The position numbers and the translations under genes were made by a program. The notes beneath the pieces are model-generated. The model did no database searches. It worked only from the letters and a program-made list of their open reading frames with translations, and was not told the DNA's origin. A stretch of DNA of 64,000 nt from Streptomyces pseudovenezuelae (lineage in GTDB: Bacteria; Actinomycetota; Actinomycetes; Streptomycetales; Streptomycetaceae): positions 344,227 through 408,226 of the forward strand of contig NZ_KQ948149.1 of NCBI RefSeq assembly GCF_001513955.1, in the 5' to 3' direction. Below are positions 8,931-16,035 of this stretch, piece by piece (positions within the stretch are counted from its first letter, which is position 1; every line of letters begins with the position of its first letter).

Positions 8931-9656
8931 ATGCTGCACCGCGTCGAACACGTCATGGGGTTCCCGGTCTCGCTCCGGGTCGACGACGAGCACGTCCCCG
9001 AGTCCGCGGCGGACGCGGTGTTCGCCTGGCTGCGCGAGGTCGACGCCCGGTTCAGCCCCTTCAAGGAGGACAGCGAGGTCTCGCGGTACGACCGGGGCGA
9101 GCTGTCCGCCGCCGACCTGAGCGCGGACCTGCGCGAGATCCTCGACCTGTGCGAGCACTACCGGATCGCCACCGGCGGCGCCTTCGACGTACGGCTGCCC
9201 GGCCGCCGTCTCGACCCCTGCGCGGTGGTCAAGGGCTGGTCGGTGCAGCGGGCGGCGGAGCTGTTGGCCGCGGCGGGCGCGACCCGGTTCGTCCTCAACG
9301 CCGGAGGTGACGTGGTCGCCGCGGGCGGCCCCTGGCGGGTGGGCGTACGGCATCCGGAACACGCCGACAAGCTCTGCACGGTCCTCTCGCTCGACGGCGG
9401 GGCGGTCGCGACCTCCGCGCGCTACGAGCGGGGCGACCACATCGTCGACGGCCGCACCGGAGACGCGGCGACGGGCCTCCTCAGCCTCACCGTCGTGGCC
9501 CCCACCCTCACCGAGGCCGACTCGGTCGCCACGGCGGCCTTCGCGATGGGCCCCGAGGGCGTCGACTGGGCGGCCTCCCTGGAGGGCTGCGAGGTGTTCG
9601 CGGTGGACGCCGGGCGGCGGGTGCTGCGTACGCCGGGCTTTCCCGCGGCCGCCTGA
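8931..9656 (+). CDS. apbE: FAD:protein FMN transferase (ApbE family)
   Basis: A 241-residue ApbE-type flavinyltransferase, shorter than the usual 300-350, with no lipoprotein signal. It starts at ATG 8931, 10 bp after the FMN-binding gene. Family features: early HVMGFPVSLRV (the family's MGTxxs region), VVKGWSVQRAAELL, LNAGGDVVAAG, the VATSARYERGDHIVDGRTG segment (FAD pocket), and a late EADSVATAAFAMG with the metal-binding Asp. It transfers FMN from FAD to the Thr of the SGAT motifs in the preceding protein. Without an export signal, it must act before secretion or travel with a partner. Confidence 0.92.
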   Translation: MLHRVEHVMGFPVSLRVDDEHVPESAADAVFAWLREVDARFSPFKEDSEVSRYDRGELSAADLSADLREILDLCEHYRIATGGAFDVRLPGRRLDPCAVVKGWSVQRAAELLAAAGATRFVLNAGGDVVAAGGPWRVGVRHPEHADKLCTVLSLDGGAVATSARYERGDHIVDGRTGDAATGLLSLTVVAPTLTEADSVATAAFAMGPEGVDWAASLEGCEVFAVDAGRRVLRTPGFPAAA

Positions 9657-9669
9657 ACGGACACCACGA

Positions 9670-9704
9670 GGGCGGGCCGCCGGTGAACCCACCGGCGGCC
9701 GCCC
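9670..9704. terminator. Hairpin between convergent apbE and GT39 genes
   Basis: Inverted repeat with arms 9670-9685 and 9690-9704 (15 pairs with one bulged G, loop AACC), 13 bp after the apbE stop and 14 bp before the end of the converging glycosyltransferase. Likely bidirectional terminator. Confidence 0.75.
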
Positions 9705-9718
9705 GCTGTCCGTGTCGG

Positions 9719-11758
9719 TCAGCCGACGTCGGAGGCGTCCAGGCGGTACAGGCCGCTGTAGGCGCTCACCGCGGTGCCGTTCTTCTTGACCCAGGTGGAG
9801 ATCTCGGAGTTCGTGGACTGGCCGCCCTCGCTGCTGACGACGATGTAGTGCAGCTTGCCGGACTTCACCAGGCTCTTGAGCTTGGCGAGGGTCATCGCGT
9901 CGTCGGAGCCGGACCAGCCGCCCATGGAGATCACCGGCTGACCGGACTCCAGGATGAGCGAGGAGGCGGTCTGGTCGGTGGCGACCGCGACCAGCCAGGT
10001 GGCACCGTCCTGGTTCTTCTTCAGGTACGAGACCATCGCGGAGGAGACCTGGGTGCCGGTGCCACCCGTACCGGTGCTTCCCTTACCGGTGCTTCCCGTA
10101 CCGGTCGGGGGCTGTCCCTGGGACGGGGCGCCGGAGGTGCCGGAGCCGGTGGCACCGCTGGTACCGCCGCTCGGGCCACCGCTGCCGCTCGGTCGCTGAC
10201 CGCCCATGCCGCCCCCGCCCATCCCGCCCGTGCTCGGACCGGCCGTCGGGTTCGTGCCGTTGGTGCTGGAGGAAGCCGCCGACGCCGAGTACGCGGCGGG
10301 ACCCGCGAGCAGGGCGACGACCGCCGCGAGGGCCGCGATGCCGGTCAGCCGCTGCCGTCCGGTGAACCGGCCGAGCAGCAGCCCGGTCACCGCGACCGCA
10401 CCCGCGACCCCGGCCACGACCTCGGCCACCGTGTACGGCGTCCCGGAGCCGGAGACCCGCTGGAGCAGGACCACCGCCCACACCGCGCTGACCGCGATCG
10501 CGCCCGGCAGCACCCAGCCCCACCGGGCGAACGAGCCCTCCCGGAAGGCGCGGTACAGCATCACCCCGCCGATGCCGGCCAGGGCCGCCACGCCCGGCGC
10601 CATCGCCGTGACGTAGTAGGGGTGGAAGGTGCCCTCGGCGAGGGCGAAGGTCAGGTAGTGCAGGACGAACCAGCCGCCCCACAGCAGCAGCGCCGCCCGC
10701 TTCGGGTCCGTGCGCGGCGCCCGGCCGCGCAGCACCAGGCCGCCGATCAGCGCGACGAGGGCGAAGGGGATCAGCCAGGAGATCTGGCCGCCCATGATGC
10801 TGTTGAACAGCCGGTACAGGCCCGCCTCGCCGCCGAAGCTCGCGCCGTTGCCCTGCGACCCGACCGAGGAACTCGCCCCGAAGATCCGGCCGAAGCCGTT
10901 GTACCCGATGACCAGGTCCCACACGGTGTTGTCCGTGGAGCCGCCGATGTACGGCCGGGAGGAGGCGGGGACGAGATCGACGACCACCATCCACCAGGCG
11001 CTGGAGACGACCAGCGCGACGGTGCCCACGGCGAGGTTGCGGATCCGCCTGCCCAGGCCGAGCCGCGTGGCCCAGAGGTAGACGAGGAAGAAGACCGGCA
11101 GGACGACGTACGCCTGCATCATCTTGGTGTTGAACGCGAAGCCGATCGCGACCCCGGACCACACCAGCGGCATGAGGCGTCCGGTGCGCACGGCCTTCAT
11201 CAGCGCGGCCGCGCCGAGCAGCATCAGGAAGACCAGGACCGGGTCGGGATTGGTGTCCCGGGTGATGGCGACGGTGATGGGCGTGAGGGTGAGCGCGAGC
11301 CCCGCGATCGTGGCCGCGACGGCGCCGAAGTCCCGCTTGACCACGCGGTACAGCAGGGCCACCGAGCCGGTGCCGGCCGCGACCATCGGCAGCATCAACT
11401 GCCAGGTGCCGTAACCGAAGGCCCGGGCGGACAGGCCCATCACCCACAGGGCGAAGGGCGGCTTGTCGACCGTGATGAAGCTGCCGGAGTCCAGGGCGCC
11501 GAAGAAGAACGCCTTCCAGCTCCTGGTGCCGGAGTAGACGGCCGCGTCGTAGAAGGTGTTGCCGGTGACGGACGACAGGTTCCAGGCGTACAGCGCCGTG
11601 GCCAGCACCAGGATCGCCCAGAGCGCGGGGCGGGCCCAGCGCGGGTCCTCCGGGGCACCGGTGAACAGTCTGCGCAGCCGGCTGCCCGCGGCGGGCGGCG
11701 CGGCCCGGTGCCCGCCGTCCTGGGCGGTCGGCGCGGGCGGTGGGGCGAGGGTCGTCAT
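9719..11758 (-). CDS. GT39-type membrane glycosyltransferase (ArnT/PMT-like)
   Basis: About 679 residues. Roughly a dozen hydrophobic helices follow a Pro/Ala-rich N-terminus. The first external loop has NTFYDAAVYSGTRSW and SGSFITVDKPPF, the acidic catalytic loop of GT-C (GT39/83) enzymes. A Gly/Ser/Thr-rich segment of about 75 residues follows the last helix, then an extracytoplasmic C-terminal domain (AMVSYLKKNQDGATWLVA to the end). It should transfer a sugar from a polyprenyl-phosphate donor outside the membrane; the acceptor is unknown. Start: ATG 11758 has GGAG 8 nt upstream, but GTG 11767, nine bases earlier, is nearly as good. Confidence 0.88.
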   Translation of the reverse strand: MTTLAPPPAPTAQDGGHRAAPPAAGSRLRRLFTGAPEDPRWARPALWAILVLATALYAWNLSSVTGNTFYDAAVYSGTRSWKAFFFGALDSGSFITVDKPPFALWVMGLSARAFGYGTWQLMLPMVAAGTGSVALLYRVVKRDFGAVAATIAGLALTLTPITVAITRDTNPDPVLVFLMLLGAAALMKAVRTGRLMPLVWSGVAIGFAFNTKMMQAYVVLPVFFLVYLWATRLGLGRRIRNLAVGTVALVVSSAWWMVVVDLVPASSRPYIGGSTDNTVWDLVIGYNGFGRIFGASSSVGSQGNGASFGGEAGLYRLFNSIMGGQISWLIPFALVALIGGLVLRGRAPRTDPKRAALLLWGGWFVLHYLTFALAEGTFHPYYVTAMAPGVAALAGIGGVMLYRAFREGSFARWGWVLPGAIAVSAVWAVVLLQRVSGSGTPYTVAEVVAGVAGAVAVTGLLLGRFTGRQRLTGIAALAAVVALLAGPAAYSASAASSSTNGTNPTAGPSTGGMGGGGMGGQRPSGSGGPSGGTSGATGSGTSGAPSQGQPPTGTGSTGKGSTGTGGTGTQVSSAMVSYLKKNQDGATWLVAVATDQTASSLILESGQPVISMGGWSGSDDAMTLAKLKSLVKSGKLHYIVVSSEGGQSTNSEISTWVKKNGTAVSAYSGLYRLDASDVG

Positions 11759-11991
11759 GGCAGGCACTCCAGGTCTCCGAGCGGTGGTTGCCCCGACCCT
11801 CGGGCCCGGTCCTGGGCGAACCCTGTGGCTGCACTGAACGAAGGATGAGAATCAGGGGACTCACAGGAAGCCCACAGCGGCCCGGGACCGGCCACGGTGA
11901 CGTCACACAACCGGTCTAGACTCTGCCGGACGGCCTGCTGGACCGGCCGAATGCGGACAACTTCTGGCAGACCCGAAGGGTATTCGGCGCT
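11759..11991. promoter_or_regulatory. Divergent promoter region, GT39 / osmoprotectant transporter
   Basis: 233 bp between divergent starts. It contains a perfect 10-bp palindrome GTGACGTCAC at 11897-11906 and, 10 bp downstream, TAGACT (11917-11922), which fits a -10 box for the transporter operon. No convincing -35 is visible. Confidence 0.4.
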
Positions 11992-13122
11992 TTGATACGG
12001 ATAGATTCAGTCACCAAGCGGTACCCGGACGGCACGGTGGCGGTCGACCGACTCTCGTTGGAGATCCCCGACCGGTCGATCACGGTGCTCGTCGGCCCCT
12101 CGGGCTGCGGCAAGACCACGACTCTGCGCATGATCAACCGGATGGTCGAGCCCAGCGAGGGGACCATCCTGATCGACGGCAAGGACAGCCGGCAGCAGCC
12201 GGTCAACACGCTGCGCCGGTCCATGGGGTACGTCATCCAGAACGCCGGCCTCTTCCAGCACCGCACGATCGTCGACAACATCGCGACCGTGCCCCGGATG
12301 CTGGGCTGGGGCAAGGAGAAGGCGCGGGCGCGGGCCCGGGAGCTGATGGAGCGGGTCGGGCTCGACGGCTCGCTCGCCAAGCGGTACCCCTACCAGCTGT
12401 CCGGCGGCCAGCAGCAGCGCGTCGGGGTGGCGCGGGCGCTCGCCGCCGATCCGCCGGTGCTGCTGATGGACGAGCCGTTCTCCGCCGTCGACCCCATCGT
12501 CCGCAAGGGACTGCAGGACGAACTCCTGCGCATCCAGGACGAGTTGGGCAAGACCATCGTCTTCGTCACCCATGACATCGACGAGGCCGTCAAGATCGGC
12601 ACGATGGTCGCCGTGATGCGCACCGGCGGCAAGCTCGCCCAGTACGCGCCGCCCGCCGAACTCCTGTCGAACCCGGCCGACGCGTTCGTCGAGGACTTTC
12701 TCGGCACCGACCGGGGCATCCGGCGGCTCTCCTTCTTCCCCTCCGCGGGACTCCGGCTGCTCACCACGCCGGTCGTCGCCGTCGACGCCACCGCGGAGCA
12801 GATCGCCGCCCGCGCCACGGCCGAGGCTCCCTACCTCCTCGTCACGGACATGGACGGCAGGCCCCTGGGCTGGAGCGAGCCGGGGGACCTCACCGCGGGC
12901 GGTGTCGACCCGGCCCGGCTGCTGCCGTACGGGCGGCCCTTCGTCGCCGGTACCGACTCGCTGCGCGCCGCCCTGGACTGCGCCGTGCTCTCGCCCACCG
13001 GGTGGGCCGTCGGCGTCGACGCCGAGGGGCGGGTGACCGGGGTGGTCTCCCAGCAGACCATCGGCGAGGCGATCCGCGGAGCGCACGCGAAGGGCCGCAC
13101 GGACGCAGAGGCCGCCCGGTGA
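11992..13122 (+). CDS. Osmoprotectant (betaine/choline) ABC transporter ATPase
   Basis: A 376-residue ATPase of the OpuCA/ProV group. Walker A GPSGCGKTT near residue 36, Q loop VIQNAG, signature LSGGQQQR, Walker B VLLMDEPFSAVDP, and switch VTHDIDEA. The C-terminal 130 residues (from about 240) form a CBS-type regulatory module, which in this family gates transport by ionic strength. The TTG start is preceded by AAGGG. It overlaps permease 1 by 4 bp (GTGA). The matching binding protein is not adjacent: it lies 4.6 kb away at 19061, beyond conservon 1. Confidence 0.92.
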   Translation: MIRIDSVTKRYPDGTVAVDRLSLEIPDRSITVLVGPSGCGKTTTLRMINRMVEPSEGTILIDGKDSRQQPVNTLRRSMGYVIQNAGLFQHRTIVDNIATVPRMLGWGKEKARARARELMERVGLDGSLAKRYPYQLSGGQQQRVGVARALAADPPVLLMDEPFSAVDPIVRKGLQDELLRIQDELGKTIVFVTHDIDEAVKIGTMVAVMRTGGKLAQYAPPAELLSNPADAFVEDFLGTDRGIRRLSFFPSAGLRLLTTPVVAVDATAEQIAARATAEAPYLLVTDMDGRPLGWSEPGDLTAGGVDPARLLPYGRPFVAGTDSLRAALDCAVLSPTGWAVGVDAEGRVTGVVSQQTIGEAIRGAHAKGRTDAEAAR

Positions 13123-13808
13123 ACGGCTTCTTCGACATCCCGAGCGACCTCCAGCACAGCTGGCTCGGGCTGATCGGACTGCACCTCAGGGAAGCCCTGC
13201 TGCCGGTCCTGGCCGGGCTGCTGGTCGCCCTGCCGCTGTCCCAGCTGTGCGTGCGCTTCCGGTGGCTGTACCCGCCCGTGCTGTGGGTGACGACCGTGCT
13301 GTACGCGATCCCGTCGCTGGCCTTCTTCGTGGTCCTCATCGACTACACCGGCCAGACCGAACTCACGGTGATGATCCCGCTCACCGTCTACACGCTCGTC
13401 ATCCTGGTCCCGGCGATCGTCGACGGCGTCCGTTCGGTGCCGCAGGAGACCCTCGCGGCCGCGACGGCGATGGGCTTCGGACCCGTACGCCGGTACGTCC
13501 AGGTCCAGTTGCCGATCGCCGTGCCCGCCATCATCGCCGGGCTGCGGGTGGCGACCGTGTCGAGCATCTCCCTCGTCAGCGTCGGCGCGCTCATCGGCAA
13601 CCAGGGCGCGCTCGGCAACCTCATCAACGACGCCAACATCTACAACCGGCCCGAACTCGCCGTGAACGCCGTGGTGACCATGGCCGTCCTCGCGATCCTC
13701 GCCGACGGGCTGCTGGTCGCCGTACGCCTGCTTCTGACGCCGTGGATGCCGAGCGGCGCACGTGCGCGGCGCGCGCCGCGGCCCGAACCGGAGGTCGCCG
13801 CCCGGTGA
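13119..13808 (+). CDS. Osmoprotectant ABC transporter permease 1
   Basis: A 229-residue OpuCB/ProW-type permease with GTG at 13119 overlapping the ATPase stop. Five or six hydrophobic helices. The coupling loop reads VPQETLAAATAMGFGPVRRYVQVQLPIAVP, the EAA-type motif that contacts the ATPase. It overlaps permease 2 by 4 bp, so ATPase, permease 1 and permease 2 are translationally coupled. Confidence 0.92.
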   Translation: MNGFFDIPSDLQHSWLGLIGLHLREALLPVLAGLLVALPLSQLCVRFRWLYPPVLWVTTVLYAIPSLAFFVVLIDYTGQTELTVMIPLTVYTLVILVPAIVDGVRSVPQETLAAATAMGFGPVRRYVQVQLPIAVPAIIAGLRVATVSSISLVSVGALIGNQGALGNLINDANIYNRPELAVNAVVTMAVLAILADGLLVAVRLLLTPWMPSGARARRAPRPEPEVAAR

Positions 13809-14473
13809 ACGTCCTCAACTTCATCAACGCCTTCTTCAGCGACAGCGCGCACTGGCAGGGCTACGACGGCATTCCCACGAGGCTGGCGGAGCACGTCCAG
13901 TACACCCTGGAGGCGCTCGCGATCGCCGCGGCGATCGGACTGCCGGTCGGCCTCGTCACCGGGCACTTCGGGCGGGGCGGCAACGCGCTGGCCTTCATCG
14001 CCGTGGCCGGGCGGGCCGTGCCCACCTTCGGTCTGCTGGTGCTGATGACCCTGTCGCTCGGGTTCGGGCTGATCAACGTGATGATCCCGCTGGTCGTGCT
14101 CGCCGTGCCGCCGATCCTGGTCACCAGCTACGAGGCGATGCGGTCGGTGGACCCCGCCCCGGTGGACGCGGCCCGCGGGATGGGCATGCACGAGGTGGAG
14201 GTGCTGTTCCGGGTCGAGCTCCCGGTCGCCCTGCCGCTGATCCTCGGCGGGCTGCGCTCGGCGGCCATCCAGATCGTCTCGACGGCCACGATCGCCGCGT
14301 ACGTCTCCCTGGGCGGGCTCGGGCGGTACATCGTGGACGGGCTCTACCAGCGCAACTACGAGAAGGTCGTGGGCGGCGCGACGCTGGTCGCCGCGCTGGC
14401 GCTGGTCACCCTCGGCCTGTTCTGGGGGATCACCCGGCTCACCGTCTCCCGCGGGGTGCGCAGAAGCGCCTGA
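13805..14473 (+). CDS. Osmoprotectant ABC transporter permease 2
   Basis: A 222-residue homologous permease with GTG at 13805 overlapping permease 1. The EAA loop reads VDAARGMGMHEVEVLFRVELPVALPLILGG, followed by the last helices. With permease 1 it should form a heterodimeric channel. It is followed by a hairpin and by cvnD of conservon 1 on the opposite strand. Confidence 0.92.
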   Translation: MNVLNFINAFFSDSAHWQGYDGIPTRLAEHVQYTLEALAIAAAIGLPVGLVTGHFGRGGNALAFIAVAGRAVPTFGLLVLMTLSLGFGLINVMIPLVVLAVPPILVTSYEAMRSVDPAPVDAARGMGMHEVEVLFRVELPVALPLILGGLRSAAIQIVSTATIAAYVSLGGLGRYIVDGLYQRNYEKVVGGATLVAALALVTLGLFWGITRLTVSRGVRRSA

Positions 14474-14478
14474 CGGGA

Positions 14479-14509
14479 TGCCGCGGTCCGTCGTACGGCG
14501 GCCGCGGCA
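14479..14509. terminator. Hairpin between convergent permease and cvnD
   Basis: Arms TGCCGCGG (14479-14486) and CCGCGGCA (14502-14509) with a 15-nt loop, 5 bp after the permease stop and 24 bp from the end of cvnD. A modest stem, but placed as a bidirectional terminator. Confidence 0.55.
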
Positions 14510-14533
14510 CCCTCGTGGCCGGTCGCGCTGCGG

Positions 14534-15136
14534 TCACCCCTCGGTACGCGCCAGGGCCTGTTCCAGGACGACCAGCAGCGCGTCGCGCACCGAACCCCGC
14601 TCCCGCGCGTCGAAGACGATCACCGGGACCCGGTCGTTGACGTCCAGGGCCCAGCGGACCTCGTCCAGGGTGTGCTGGACCCTGCCGTCGAAGGCGTTGA
14701 CGGCGACGGCGAACGGGATCTGCTTGTGCTCGAAGTAGTCGACCGCGGCGTAGCAGTCGTCGAGGCGGCGGGTGTCCACGATGACCAGGCCGCCGAGCGC
14801 GCCCTCGACGATGTCGTCCCACATGAAGCCGAAGCGCTCCTGGCCCGGCGTGCCGAACAGGTACAGCTTCAGGGTCGGGTCGACGGTGATGCAGCCGAAG
14901 TCCATCGCGACCGTGGTCGTGGTCTTGCGCGGGGTGTGGCTGAGGTCGTCCACCCCGGCGGCGACCTCGGTGATGGCGGCCTCGGTGGTCAGCGGCTCGA
15001 TCTCGGAGATCGAGCCGACCGCGGTGGTCTTGCCCACCCCGAAACCGCCCGCGATCACCATTTTGACCGGCAGCGGCGGTCGTACGGCGGCGGAGGGCGC
15101 GGCCGAGGGCCGGGTGGCCGGTTCAGTCGGTGTCAC
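14534..15136 (-). CDS. cvnD: CvnD: Ras-like small GTPase of conservon 1
   Basis: A 200-residue conservon GTPase (MglA-like G domain). P loop GGFGVGKT near residue 31, a Thr-rich switch I (KTTTTVAMDFG), G3 as FGTPGQERF, and G4 as NAFD near the position of NKxD. The GTG at 15136 overlaps cvnC by 14 bp. In conservons the membrane kinase-like CvnA, roadblock CvnB, DUF742 CvnC and GTPase CvnD form a membrane-associated complex often likened to eukaryotic G-protein-coupled systems. No cytochrome P450 (cvnE) follows: the next gene is a convergent permease. Confidence 0.93.
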   Translation of the reverse strand: MTPTEPATRPSAAPSAAVRPPLPVKMVIAGGFGVGKTTAVGSISEIEPLTTEAAITEVAAGVDDLSHTPRKTTTTVAMDFGCITVDPTLKLYLFGTPGQERFGFMWDDIVEGALGGLVIVDTRRLDDCYAAVDYFEHKQIPFAVAVNAFDGRVQHTLDEVRWALDVNDRVPVIVFDARERGSVRDALLVVLEQALARTEG

Positions 15137-15539
15137 GGAGTACCCCTCGGGAGTCGGGGATGGCGCGCAGGCCGTCGATGAGCCTGCGCAGGACGGACGC
15201 GTCGTGGGTGACGCCGGTGTCGGGCACGTGCACCGTCAGCTGCCCCGCCGTGCGCAGGTCCTCGGCGAGGATCCGCACCACGTTCAGGTGCAGCCGCAGC
15301 CGGGCCGCGATCTCCGCGATGGACTGCGGGATCCGGCACGCGGCGACGATGTCGTGCTGTTCGAAGGCGAGCCGGTCGAGCACGGCGAGTCCCTCGGCGG
15401 TGGCCACCACCTGGGTCTCGACGGGCATCGTCCGGCCGGACGGATCGGGTGCCACCCGGCCGGCGGTGACGAGGAACGGCCGTACGGCGGGCACGGGACC
15501 GCCCGGCTCCGGGTCCGGAGGCGTGCTGCCGTCCGCCAT
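15123..15539 (-). CDS. cvnC: CvnC: DUF742 protein of conservon 1
   Basis: A 138-residue DUF742 protein: a Pro-rich N-terminus, VRPFLVTAGRV, then a predicted winged-helix-like core (QHDIVAACRIPQSIAEIAARL, LNVVRILAEDLR). It fits the CvnC role as adaptor between CvnB and CvnD. It overlaps cvnD by 14 bp and follows cvnB by 19 bp. Confidence 0.92.
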   Translation of the reverse strand: MADGSTPPDPEPGGPVPAVRPFLVTAGRVAPDPSGRTMPVETQVVATAEGLAVLDRLAFEQHDIVAACRIPQSIAEIAARLRLHLNVVRILAEDLRTAGQLTVHVPDTGVTHDASVLRRLIDGLRAIPDSRGVLRDTD

Positions 15540-15558
15540 GACTGCGCTTCCTCCTCGG

Positions 15559-16035
15559 TCAGCGCTTCGACGCGGTGCCGACGCTGTTCTTCAGTTCGAG
15601 TACGAGTTGGGGGCTGAGCGCGCTGCCGGCACGGTTCGCGAACAGCGTCATCTCGTACGCGATGTTGCCGAGCTTGGCCTCCTTGTCGGTGACGACGCCG
15701 AGCACGGCGCCGCTGCCGATCGCGGAGACCAGGACATGGCCGCCCTCCAGGTCGATGATGACCTTGTTGAGGCCGCCGAGCCCGTAGTTGCCGGAGGCTC
15801 CGGCGGCCAGGCTCGTGATGCCGGAGACGATCGCGGCGAGGCGTTCGGAGTCCGCGTGCTCGCGCAGCTCCGACACGGCGATGAGCAGCCCGTCCGAGGA
15901 CACGGCGATGGCGTCGACGACGCCCGCGGTCTCCGTCGCGAAACGGTTCAGCAGCCAGGTGAAGTCGGCTGCGGCGGCCTGCAGGTCGGCGGGCGTGGTG
16001 CCTTCCGTAGGCGTGTCACCTGTGGACGTGCTCAC
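15559..16035 (-). CDS. cvnB: CvnB: roadblock/LC7 protein of conservon 1
   Basis: A 158-residue roadblock/LC7 protein with a core near residues 22-140: LLNRFATETAGVVDAIAVSSDGL, then GNYGLGGLNKVIIDLEGGHVLV. In related systems this fold is the activator or partner of the Ras-like GTPase. The GTG start at 16035 overlaps cvnA by 4 bp. The C-terminus is basic (SVGTASKR). Confidence 0.92.
   Translation of the reverse strand: MSTSTGDTPTEGTTPADLQAAAADFTWLLNRFATETAGVVDAIAVSSDGLLIAVSELREHADSERLAAIVSGITSLAAGASGNYGLGGLNKVIIDLEGGHVLVSAIGSGAVLGVVTDKEAKLGNIAYEMTLFANRAGSALSPQLVLELKNSVGTASKR

Noticed and set aside
9683..11848. 721-codon plus-strand frame opposite the GT39 gene
   Set aside because: Low-complexity Arg/Gly/Asp composition typical of an antisense shadow; the opposite strand has clear GT-C helices and motifs.
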